This document shows, in pieces, positions 35,884 to 46,660 of a DNA stretch of 64,000 nucleotides. Below the pieces are notes generated by a model that saw nothing but the letters and a program-made list of their open reading frames with translations, was not told the origin of the DNA and made no database searches. The stretch comes from Laburnicola sp. R22_1 (Eukaryota > Ascomycota > Dothideomycetes > Pleosporales > Didymosphaeriaceae), in NCBI GenBank assembly GCA_014281115.1, contig JACONQ010000010.1, positions 248,001 to 312,000 of the forward strand, written 5' to 3'. Made by a program: the position numbers and the translations under genes. The stretch's first letter is position 1. Each line of letters starts with the position of its first letter.

Positions 35884-37746
35884 ACGTGTTTACAAGCGAG
35901 CTGCGAATACAAGCGAGCTGCGAACCCTACTAAGTCTCTAAGCCTTTCGCAGCATATAAATCCACAACGCATTAATATTCTATTAACATAATAGCTATTC
36001 TAAATTAAGTAGTATCTATAGAAGCCTTCTTACACGTGCGTAAGTTGTGCCCAGGCTCTCTACAGCGCCTGCAGCACGCAGAAGCCTACTAGCTCGCAAC
36101 TAACTACGCCTTGCCTTACTGTATTTCTTTCTCTAGTTGCTGCTTAATAGCCTTTTAAGCAATAATATCCTCTCCCTCTGTCTTTAATAGAGTGCCTCGC
36201 TTTTAGATCCACTTCTTTTTACACTATTTACGCATTATAGCTGCCTTATTTGCCCTTTATAAAGTAGCTATCTCCTTGCGCATAAGCACTATTAAATCCG
36301 CTATTCTCTTAGCGCCTCTTGTAAGCCAATTAAGCAACTAGATAACTAAGATAGGAGAAAATTCCTAATACCTTCGAATCCGCTTACAAACTAGAGTTAA
36401 CTAAGCGCCTAGCTCGCGTGCGTTGCTTACTGTTGCAGACTCCTATAGGGTCTCTAGTAGGGCTGCTAGCGCTAGCGCTGGCAACGGTATACAAAGCTTA
36501 ATATTAAGCTTTAAAAGCACTATCTTTAGATTGTGTAGGACTAGCCTAGAGTCTTAAAAGCTTACGCAGATATTCTCCTTTATAATTAACTAGTTGTAGG
36601 CGGCGCAAAAGGCTAGTAGAAACTTAAGCTTAGTAATATAGTTAATATAGTTGCGTATTAGGCCCTTAACCTAGCGCCTATACGCTCGCTTTAACAGCGA
36701 GAAGCAGCCTATGTTAAGTAGCTATAGGAGGTGTAACAAATATAGTGGTATGCATAGGGTATAGATCTTATTCTTCCTATAAATCTCTTAGAATTTAAGT
36801 AAGTTATAGCTCTTATAGCTATTAAGTATTAGGAGCTAACGCGCGCCTACTTTACGCTCTACTATATACTTAATAAAGTGCTATAGCCAGGCAACACTAA
36901 GCTTGTTTATAGTCTACCTATTATCGCTAAGACTAATAGTCTAGTTACCTAGTATATTGTCGCCCTTATACTAGGCCAAGAGGTAGTACTTGCTAGCGAA
37001 GATAACAAAGGGCGGAATTGCTCACCTAGTAGTGTTAATTCTATAGATTGTTGTTACCTACTTATAATTGCCTAGCTAGATCGCTTTTGGCTAATCACGT
37101 CTCTCTAAGCCTATAACAACTAGCTAGGAGGATATCTTGTCTATTAGAAAGCTAGTCTTATTAAAGTTAAAGGTGTCCTTATTACAGATACTATAGGTGG
37201 CCTTTATACGTGCTACTAGCTTAAACTAGGTCTATATAGCTGTTAGGTTCTTGCAGAGGACTCGCTATTAATTATAGGCTCGATTAAATCGCGTTGTGAG
37301 GCTGTCTGTTCGCTTAACAAAGTTTCTAGGCCACTACTAGCTAACGTGGCCTGCGCTACGCTTAGCGAGTAGCTTATTCGCTATATCTTATATAGTACCT
37401 AGAGTAGGTGCAAAGCCTCGCGAATCTAGGCTAAGTATATACTTAATAATAACCTCCTCTTCTAGCTTAGTAAGCTTCTTTAATTTAGGCTCATAATTGC
37501 GTTGCGTAGTAGTTCTAGCGCGTTGTCTGCGAAGCGTGCTTTTAGGAACGTTAAACATCACTATAGCGCGATTAACGCTCTGGATCTAATTCTAATTAAT
37601 AGCTAAGATAGCTAGGAAGATATTTGCTTTATTATAGGGCAATCGAATAAGTGTTAGTTAAGCCATTATAGTTAATAGGTAATGCGTTATAGAAAGTTAG
37701 TGGGGTTTACAGCTTACTTATATTTATAGCTCGCTTATAAACACGT
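35884..37746 (-). mobile_element. Third Fot1/pogo-type transposon, less degraded, distinct family
   Basis: The inverted ends start ACGTGTTTACAAGCGAGCTG (35884) and are mirrored at 37700-37746, with TA on both sides (35882-35883, 37747-37748). The left end contains two copies of CAAGCGAGCTGCGAA. Minus-strand reading through TAG/TAA gives a pogo transposase: a helix-turn-helix-like N-terminal region (37560-37400), the DDE region (about 37050-36750), and a C-terminal CCRRCREPGHNLRTC knuckle near 36060. GC is visibly higher than in the pogo copies at 1 and 8652, so it is probably a later arrival. It is not functional. Confidence 0.85.
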
Positions 37747-38123
37747 TATAAGCTAATTAGAGACAGAATTGTTTTAAGCCTTATTACGTAAGTAGGCGTA
37801 CTATTTACACAGCCTATCTAAAGAGTGTAATATAAAAATAAGGCTCTAACTAAATATAATCATATGCCTATAATTATATAAATAGTACTATTTTAGCCCT
37901 ACTTTTTTTTATAAGCGTATATATAGTTTAGCCCTTTAGCCTCTTTTTTTATATAGTAAGCTTATCTACTTTGCTCACTTAATTTAAGATTCTAGCTTAT
38001 TTTTCTTTAATAAGTGCCAATTATCGTTTTTAATATATTTTTAAATTAAGCCTATATAGATTAGAATAGAAATGCTGCTCTAGTATAGTATCTAAAAATA
38101 TAGTCTACTCCTAGTCTCTACTA

Positions 38124-38330
38124 TTATAATAATAGTTTATAATAATAGTTTATAATAATAGTTTATAATAATAGTTTATAATAATAGTTTATAATAATAG
38201 TTTATAATAATAGTTTATAATAATAGTTTATAATAATAGTTTATAATAATAGTTTATAATAATAGTTTATAATAATAGTTTATAATAATAGTTTATAATA
38301 ATAGTTTATAATAATAGTTTATAAACTATA
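38124..38330. repeat. 13-bp minisatellite (TTTATAATAATAG)n, about 16 units
   Basis: This is a nearly perfect tandem array of a 13-bp unit, in contrast to the point-mutated sequence around it. A recently expanded tandem array is the simplest reading. Confidence 0.95.
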
Positions 38331-38700
38331 TACTTATTGTCTATTATTTATAAGCACTTTAATAACTATTAAATTTACTTAAAGTATATATAAAAAATAA
38401 CTTACTTTATTATTACTATTATTAGTAATTACGCTATAAGTGTACTACTACTATAGCGCACTTATATATTATACTTACTATTTAATATTATAATTAAAAG
38501 AATCTAATATGTTTATTAGGAAGAGAAATATTACAGACCTTATAGTGTATAGTATAACACTATAAGGAAAAGCTATAGGTATACTAAAAACGCATTAAAA
38601 AAAGTAAAGTAGTAAAATAGGTTAGGCTAGAGACTGTTTATTAGCACGTGCAAATTGGCCCCTTATACTAATAATAAGGTAGTTAATTATAAGATATACT

Positions 38701-38999
38701 AGATACCTAGTATATTTATATAATACTCTTTTTCTCTAGTAACTTATTAATAAACACCTTTATCTTTTCTTTACTACTTTTAATTCTATCTTTATTTATT
38801 TTCTTTCTAAAATATAGTATTATAAAGTATTTTAGGTATTATAAGAAGTCTCTATATTTATTATTATACCTATAGTTACTACTCTATTACTAGTCTAACT
38901 TATTTATATACTATATAGGCAAGGGCATCTAAAGGTATTAAAGTTTTAATATTACTATATAATAGTATTATATACTAGTAGGGATTATATAATGCTTAT
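38701..38999. repeat. AT-rich repeat debris
   Basis: No gene is visible. The segment 38920-39000 is related to 2550-2640, and the fold-back element at 39000 interrupts it. Confidence 0.45.
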
Positions 39000-41146
39000 T
39001 TACTATATATTAGAAAAGTTTTTCTACTTAACTATGCGAATTGTACGCAGACGTGCGTAGACTTACACATTTGTGCGCATTTTTATATAAGCAATTTACT
39101 AGCATAAAAATACTTAGAGATGTATAGATATGCGCAGACTTACGCAGACTTGCGTAGATGTGCACAAATAGTCTAAATAAGTAATTTTTTAAAGCTTTAT
39201 AACTTGTTTACTAGTAAAGCTATAATGTTAATTTTTTAATAGATTTATAGAGAAAATACTAATCTTTAATAATTTAATTTAAAGATACTATTTTTATTAC
39301 GTAATTAGTTAGTAATTAATAAAAACTCTTTATTTTACTGGTTATTATATATATTACGTAATATTATTATATAAAAATATAGTACTAATAAATTATTATA
39401 TAAAGTTTTAAAAAAGTTATAATAATAATAAAGTAGTTATAAAGTTATTAAAGTTTATACTTTTAAAATAGTGTTCTTTGCTAAGCCACTAATTTTCGCC
39501 TAATTTTATTCTTTTAAATAATTATAGAACAATATTTTTTCTATTTTTAAACCTATAAAATCTAGAATTTAGGTTAGGTAGAAGTTTTATATAATACGCT
39601 AGTAATTACTACTATTATATTAACTAGTAATTACTAGCTAGTAAGAGACTTTAACTTTATACTTTAAAAATCTTTTTTAAAAGCTTAATAAGCTGCTTAA
39701 TAAGCATCTTACTAAGCTTTTTTAAATTCTAGCTAATTAAAGAGCTTTATTTACTAATTAATTAGTATTATTTTAATAGTATAGGTGCCCTAGGTACCCT
39801 ATATACACTAGCAATATAGGTACACATTTTTACATAACCTTATATATATATATACTAAGAAAAAAGTAGTATTACTAGTGCACTCTAAGCGTATTTAGTG
39901 TGCAGGCGTATATAGGCGTGCTTAGAGCTACTTAGGTGCCCTAGATACTTATTCTTACTTAAAACTTTTTTAATATAGCCTATATACTATAGAATTTTCT
40001 TTTTTCTATTTATACTTCTTTTAGATATAGAGTAAAAAAGTATTTAGCTAATATATTAGAAAAAGTTTTATGTATATATAAGTATCTAGGGTACCTAAAT
40101 AGTTTTATATAAGACTACACACGTCTATACACTAAATACGCTTAGAGTATATTAGTAATACTACTTTTTTCTTAGTGTATATATACGTAAGGCTGTGTAA
40201 AAATATATACCTATACTACTAGTATACCTAGAGTAGCTAGGATAGCTAGAGTACTCTAGATGCCTATACTACCTATAAAATACTAATTAATAAGTAAATA
40301 AAGCTCTTTAATTAGCTAAAATTTAAAAAAAGCTTAGTAAGCTACTTAGTAAGCTTTTAAAAAATATTTTTAGAGTATAAAGTTAAAGTCTCTTACTAAA
40401 TAGTAATTACTAGTTAATATAATAGTACTAATTACTAGCATATTATATAAAACTTCTATCTAACCCTAAATTCTAGATTTTGTATATTTAAAAATAGAAA
40501 AATATAGTTTTATAATTATTTAACAGAATTAGATTAGGCGAAAATTAGTAGCTTAGTAAAGAACACTATTTTAAAAAGTATAAACTTTAATAACTTTTTA
40601 ACTACTTTACTTTTATTAAAACTTTTTAAAAATTTAAATAATATATAATTAGTACTATATTTATATATATAAATGCTTTTTTATAATTACTACTTTTTTA
40701 TACTCTTTTTAATTACTAAGTAGAGGGCTCTACTTTTTTATTATGTTATTTAAGATAAAAGCCTTTATTATGGTACCCCTAGGTAGTTAATATAACGCCA
40801 CATATATATAAATATTACGTAATATATATAATAACTAGTAAAATAAAGAGTTTTTTATTAATTACTAACTAATAACATAATAAAAATAGTATTGTTAAAT
40901 TAAATAATTAAAGACTAGTATTTTCTCTATAAATCTATTAAAAATTAAAATTATAGCTTTACTAGTAAAAAAGTTATAAAGCTTTAAAAAAATTACTTAT
41001 TTAAACTATTTATGCACATCTGCGCAAGTCTGCGCATATTTGCGCATCTCTAAGCATTTTTGTGCTAGCAAATTGCTTGTGCAAAAATGTGCAAGTATGC
41101 GCACGGTTGAGCAGCCTCTCTGGAAAAAACTTTCCTGATGTAGTAA
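39000..41146. mobile_element. 2.15 kb fold-back element (long inverted repeat)
   Basis: The left arm (39000 to about 40000) and right arm (about 40050-41146) are reverse complements over nearly their whole length. Paired landmarks are TTACTA.. at 39000 with ..TAGTAA at 41141-41146, and CAATTT..GCTAGCA near 39107 with TGCTAGCAAATTG near 41066. A plus SIR copy (about 40682-40805) interrupts the right arm. No open frame is present. The right arm keeps many CpA/TpG and CG words (TGCGCAAGTCTGCGC near 41029) that have become TA-rich in the left arm, so RIP damage is weaker on the gene side. Confidence 0.75.
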
Positions 41147-42756
41147 CCTATAGTTAATATAGTTGTAAGTTAGTAGGTACAGGCAACAGGCTTAGGCGAT
41201 TTCTCACAGGGCAACCTGTTGGGGAGACCCATCGAAATGGCGGTATTTAACCGAGTTATCATCACAGTGATCACACCAAGTTTGTTTGCGAGATCACAGC
41301 TACCTTGGCAGGTTGGAACTCGTATGATGTGCGACGGACATCACTCGTTCCATGGCTAGAAGCTTGAACCCCGGGACAGCTAACGTGCGGAGCGAGACTC
41401 CTCCAAAACGGACAGCCGTACAAGCTAGGCATCCCGATTTACCATCCGCACTGCCTTCGCTGGCTTTATGGTATCGAATGCATACCGGAAGCAGCAAGTC
41501 GCATGCCTACCGGCCATGCATTAGTCCACCGCCACGTTCGGTCAGCTGCCGGGCGGGAGTCAGGCTGGCACGTTGGGAGTACCACGGAAAGCTGGTGGCG
41601 ATGAATTCGATCCATACATTATTCGACATGCTTGCAAATAGATAATAGGCTACTGCTAAAAATTGTAGCGTTTGACGGCGCGCGAATTTAGGACTACGGC
41701 CCAATACTTGGAGATGGTGACGAACAGAGATGGTGCAATGCGTTGCGAGGCTATTTTGCACTCGACGCGGCTTTCAACTCGGTAGCAAGACTGGATATTT
41801 GCATCGCTGAAGAGTGAGTGTGTCTCTGATTTGGGAGGCAAGCAAGCAGCAGGCAAACCATGTGCATTATTAGACGGTATGTATAGTCTTGGTGATTGCG
41901 CACATTGGCAGTACAGTCAACCAGCAGGTACGGGTGAGTAGCGGCGCATGGGTCGCAAAGCCCTTTGGTGGTCCTTTCTAAGAGATTTGCTCCCTGCAAA
42001 GGATTGGCGCTAGTCACCCGTACCTGCTAGTTGACTGTATATCCGGTTTCGGAGAATAGCGCGGCGGTAGGCGCCGTATGTAGCTGGTAAGGCTTGCTAC
42101 AGACATATCTACCTACTCGCCTTATGGTTGGGCAGCTAGGTGTACAAGCATCACCATTCGAGAGGGAAAGCGCATTCGCCATATTGCGACATGTAAACCC
42201 GACAGGGCGGTATATTAACCCGGTGGTACAGGCTCAATAGTACGCTGCCGAGCTCCGACCACATGCACGTTGCTTCAGAAGGTCATGACGTGCACTGGGA
42301 GCACCGGCACGCTTCACGGTCAGGCTCTATGCGTGACGCACCTACCGATTCAACCGTAGCTTGGCCGGCATGTCTCTCCACCAGATCGGGGACGGCTTTG
42401 CTCCCCGGTGACTCCGCTCTATATGGCGATATGCCAGTCAATATCTTCCCGCCTTTCATCGTCTTGGCCTCCATGTACTGTAACTGTACAAAGTGTACAG
42501 GCCTCCTGTGTTGTTATGCAGCCGCACAAGTCTTGCATGGATATGAATTCCGGTGGTATCCAAACGGTCAGGCATACCTGAATGATCAGCCGACACGACC
42601 ACTTAGCACCCCCTACAACCCTATTCCGTGAACCGAAAGTGGCACGAAGTACCATCTTTTGATGGATACGACGAATCTACATGTAAGCTAAAATGTCCTG
42701 TGTACCGGTTCTCTCTAGAGTTGCCCCGTCTAGTAACCATCCTTTGCCGTACAACA
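41147..42756. other. Gene-free transition zone, normal base composition
   Basis: Composition changes abruptly at about 41147 to roughly balanced GC. Short ORFs exist on both strands (for example 41352-41645 plus and 42263-42631 plus), but none shows a recognisable domain or a convincing spliced structure. The one clear structure is the inverted repeat at 41912-42039. This may be decayed gene sequence or the 3' flank of the NRPS-like gene. Confidence 0.5.
41912..42039. repeat. 26-bp inverted repeat with 76-bp loop
   Basis: The 26 bases at 41912-41937 (TACAGTCAAC...CGGGTGA) are the reverse complement of 42014-42039 with one mismatch, a C/T transition. Such a hairpin could be a terminator-like structure, the ends of a tiny element, or a footprint. 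Confidence 0.75.
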
Positions 42757-45700
42757 TTACACGCCCCACTGCCTCCGCAACCATCCAACTAGCAAACTCA
42801 CGTACTCTGCATTCGTAACATCCGGCACCCTCCCCAACGTCTCGCTCCTCCTCCTCGTTTCTTCAGTTGAAAACGCCAAAGCGCCTTTGTTGGCCGAGGA
42901 CGCTCCAACGCTGTACTTACTTTCGAACCACTCCAGCAGCTTAATAGGCGGATTCTGCTTCGGGTCCCTGTTCGAGTTTCGCAACCTATCCATCCATTGG
43001 TCTGTGGGTAGTGTTTCGAAGTTGAGTCCGGCCGCGGATAGCGCCGGCAGCATGTCTCTTGTCCAGTGGAAGCGTGTGGGGTTCAACACATGACAGACCA
43101 GATTGGGGTCTGCGTTACGAACGGTGCTGTGCGGAGCTGGCGGGGTATCAGTGATATCGCAAATGTCGAGGATGATGCGTGCGGCGTAGTCGACAGGAAG
43201 CCACGTCATTTCCTACAGCCCATATCAGCATAAGCAGGCGAGTGGACGACAAGAACCCGAACCTACCTCGTCCAACGCCGGAAGCGCACCCAACGTAATG
43301 GCCGTCTGAATCATGAGCGGAATCCCCTCCGTTGTATTCCAAGCCCCGATTTGCGTATCGCCAATCAACTGCCCTATCCTGAGGACGTTCGCATTGGCGC
43401 CTGCGTTTTTGGCCGCGTTGCGAACAATCTGCTCTGCGACGTATTTCGAACGCGCATACCCTGTCCCTTGGACATGCGAGATGTCGGCGATGGGAGCTTC
43501 GCGCACTGTGCCCGGGCGCGGCGTCCCCCCAGCCGATGAAACGGAAGAACAAAAGAAGAAACGCGCGGGCGAGGCATACGATGTCGATTGGCAGAAGTTT
43601 ACCAAGTTTTGCACGGCGCGAATGTGTTGGGCTTCGAAGCTTTGAACGGAGATGTTGAAGTTGACGGCCCAGGCACTGTGGATGACTAGGCTGAGTTTGG
43701 AGCGCAGCTCTTCCAGTTTGTTGGGCCCGAGGCCGAAATCTGACTTGCTGAGGTCGGAGGATACGGCGACTAGCTTGCGGAGCTGGTCAAGTGGAGGGTT
43801 GATTTCGCGCGTGGAGAGACTTTTGAGTGTCCTTTCGAGGGCTGCGAGGTCGGAAGATGCTCGGACAAGCGCCCATACTTCGGATACGTTGGGGTTCTGG
43901 AGGAGCTGGGCAAGCAAGTGTGCGCCTAAACCTCCGGTGACTCCAGTCAATATCTGAGTCAAGTTAGCACTTCGCCTGGGGGTCGTCGAACGACACTTAC
44001 AACGACATGTTTCTCCGGTTGTCTATGGTTGAAGGTCTGGAAAGACGAGTACTTGGCAACCAAGTCGTTCATAACTTGTTGCTGATCTTGCGATTCATCC
44101 AGAGCACCTCTGCGCAGTCCATCGAGATGACGGGCGAGGGCGCGAATGTTGCCTGTCTCGTAAAGCACGTTTTGACCTAGTTCAGACTGCCTCCCGCCTA
44201 GGTCGATTTCTTTCTTTATCAGGCTCCACATTCTCATGCACTGCAGGCTGTCGATACCGAAGCTGAAGAAGTCGGTTTCCGGCGAGTCCAACGCCACGTC
44301 CAGGTTTTCACTGAATCGTTGCAGCAGGTAGGCCTCAAGCTCTGGAGGCGACAAAGATATCGTACCGCCCGTGTCGTTCTCGAAGTTGGCATAGGCGTCT
44401 TCGATCTGCTGTTCGAACTGCGCATATATCTGCGCACGAATGAAGGTGCTCTTGTCCGTGCAAGCATAGGACGTGTCTGAAGGAAGGATGACCACTAGCT
44501 CGCGCGGGATCTGGGAGAAGCTCTCTGCGCGGGCGTTCGCATCCTCGACAGCGGGCCATATGTGCTGCAGGAATTCTTCATCCGACAACGACGACGCGGC
44601 GTCAGCTTTGATGATCAAGATACCTGGGATGGTCTTCCCGTTTCCGAAAACAATCGCTTCTTTGACGAGGCTTTCTTGTCTTATGCGGCCTTCGATTGGT
44701 ATCGGGAGCACCTTTTCTCCATTCATCAGCGTCAATCGGTCGTCCAGTCTTGAGACGTATTTCCAGAATTCGGGATTGGAGGGGTGCCGTGTGAAGAGAT
44801 CGCTTGTTCGGAAAGAGTTTGGTGGGTCATTGGAGTTGATGGTACTCTTTGATGGCAGCCCGTCAAGAGCGACGCATTCATATATTCCTGGGGCGATTTC
44901 GTCCATCAGCAGGAATTGCTTTACCTGCGGGAGTATGCGGAGATAATTCCAGGCAAGATCGCCGGGCGGTCGAACTGAGGTCATCACTCTGCCGGTCTCG
45001 GTCCTACGTCGCGTCAGTCATTTGGGTCTTGGGTACGCATCGCACAGTTCGGAGTACTCACGCGCCGTAGTTCGCGGTTACGTTGACCCCGTTCTTCACC
45101 AGCTTGTCGCCAAGATCGTCAGGGCAAGCGCTCCCTCCGTACATGATGAGATCGATATCCGCGAGGCAGCGTATCCCCTCATCAGATTCTGCCAACAACT
45201 TCAGCACATACGGCACGCAGAAGAGCAGCTCGGGCTTGACCTGTCTTATGGTATCGAGCAGATTCTGTTTTGTCAGGGGCAGATTATAATTGACGTAATA
45301 GATGGGTTTCCCCGAGTAAACCGATCTGAAAGTTTCGTAGAAGCCAAAGCTGTGGAAGAGCGGCTGCGTCATCAATGCTCTCCGGTCCAGATTCGTCGCA
45401 AAGGCAGCGATGCAGCTCCGATGCGTGAGGTAGATGGGTTTCGGGAGGCCGGTGGAGCCTGAAGAGTGGATGATGACGGCTCTTTTGCGGAATTCTTTTT
45501 CGGCGTCGTAGGTTCGATGGAAGACGGGTGCGGGCACGCCGTAGTAGTCGTCGTGCTTCAGCATCTCGAGCACGGTGATGTGCTGTTGACTCTGCACCTC
45601 GGCCAAGACATGGTGGAAATGTGAAGTTGTCAGGATGGTGTCGCATTCTGCTAGTTGAAGCAGGCGGAGGATTGCCGGGCTGGCAAGTCGTGTCGAAAGC

Positions 45701-46049
45701 AAGAGGACGGCATATCCCAATCTACTCAAGCCTAACAGAGCGATGATGAATTCCAGACTGGAGGACGCGAGGATGCCAACGACAGGGGCTTGGTCAAGTT
45801 GCGAATCCTACGTGCTCGGGTCAGCTGCAGTTTTCGTTATCGGCTTTATTGTCTACCGACCACCGGTTTTACGCCGCGCTGCTGCAGGATTTCGACAGCT
45901 GCATCGACGTATCTGTCGACAGCTTCGGCGGAGTGTTCCTCGTAGTCATTCGGGCCTTCTTTTGGAAAACCAAACAGCGGCGACGTTTTCAGCTCCGATG
46001 AACGTCGCTTGATGAGCTCATCGATGGTGTAGATTTCGTCTCCGGCCAT
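42757..46049 (-). CDS. NRPS-like adenylation-thiolation-reductase enzyme (carboxylic acid reductase type)
   Basis: Five exons join in frame: 46049 to about 45873 (or 45864), 45807-45062, 45003-44001, 43953-43267 and 43212-42757, giving about 1022 aa, normal for A-T-R enzymes. The adenylation domain shows SSGSTGLPK and the NYGATETG core motif formed across the second intron. The thiolation domain has FGIDSLQ, with the phosphopantetheine serine near residue 559. The C-terminal thioester reductase has TGVTGGLG (NADPH-binding Rossmann fold) and GYARSKYVAE (YxxxK). Such proteins activate a carboxylic acid with ATP, load it on the carrier and release it reductively as an aldehyde or alcohol. The substrate cannot be read from the sequence. 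No condensation domain is present. It shares a promoter region with the divergent MFS permease, suggesting a small pathway. The exon 1 donor is uncertain by three codons. Confidence 0.88.
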
Positions 46050-46660
46050 GGTGCAGCTACTACCAGAATACGACTACCAAAATACACGCATGTCACCATG
46101 CACACTTTATGCAGAGGTGGCTGAGAGACTTTCGACGCCGGTTAGGTAAGCGTGGGTTTTTCCAGCATCCGGATGCCTTTTTCCGGGCGACTTTGCAGGT
46201 CACCTGCCCGCGGGTGGGCGCTGGTCTGGTAACAAGAAGATTTTGCACCAACGACAGGCAAGCGTCCGATCCACCGTGGGATGCGGCTAACCTCTGTACT
46301 CGGTGTTTATCCGCGCCCGCATCCAGACGCCAGCTTGGTGGCCGGATATGCACAGATGTGTACAGATGACATATCCGGGGCGCAGGCCAAGCTTCCATGA
46401 TTGGTTCCCGAAGCAGTTAGGGTGGGCGCCCTAGTGCAACGGTCCCGCACGCAGCCAATATGCCAAGGCGCCCTACCCCACAACTTCCCCAACCTTCCCC
46501 GGCCCATTTTAACCAGCGCAACCCATGCATGGCCAGATCCCACAAATCACCTTGCAAGGCCGGTCCTGGGGAATGGCCATAAAGGTCTACTGAGCGGCCG
46601 CGTCAAGATGAAGTCGGACCCGGCCTCTTGTTTGTTTGGCCCATCTTCTTTCCCTTCGAC
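46050..46660. promoter_or_regulatory. Shared bidirectional promoter region with a CCGGATATG palindrome
   Basis: These 611 bp separate the divergent starts of the NRPS-like and MFS genes. At 46342-46350 CCGGATATG faces its perfect reverse complement CATATCCGG at 46370-46378 across 19 bases. CGG-type inverted triplets are the usual targets of Zn2Cys6 regulators, so this is a candidate operator for co-regulation. That role is inferred, not shown. Confidence 0.45.

Larger units (their letters stand above)
32552..38700. mobile_element. Old ~6.1 kb element with ~175-bp inverted ends, RIP-degraded
   Basis: The segment 32557-32731 is the diverged reverse complement of about 38511-38700; shared landmarks are TTATAATTAACTACC, TTGCACGTGCTAA and CTATAGCTTT. 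The left terminus continues into TCTAGT at 25101-25106, so the gypsy element inserted inside it. The interior (32736-35883) is closed by stops, and I could not identify a transposase there with confidence. A pogo element (35884-37746), a fragment shared with Copia-2 (37820-38015) and a minisatellite (38124-38330) lie inside. Its class is unknown; it may be a DNA transposon or a nested composite. Confidence 0.5.

Noticed and set aside
38124..38330. CRISPR-like array
   Set aside because: The repeat units are contiguous without spacers and the organism is a eukaryote; it is a minisatellite.
41352..42655. Short ORFs on both strands in the transition zone
   Set aside because: There are no domains, no consistent splicing and no codon pattern to set them apart from random open frames in balanced-GC DNA.
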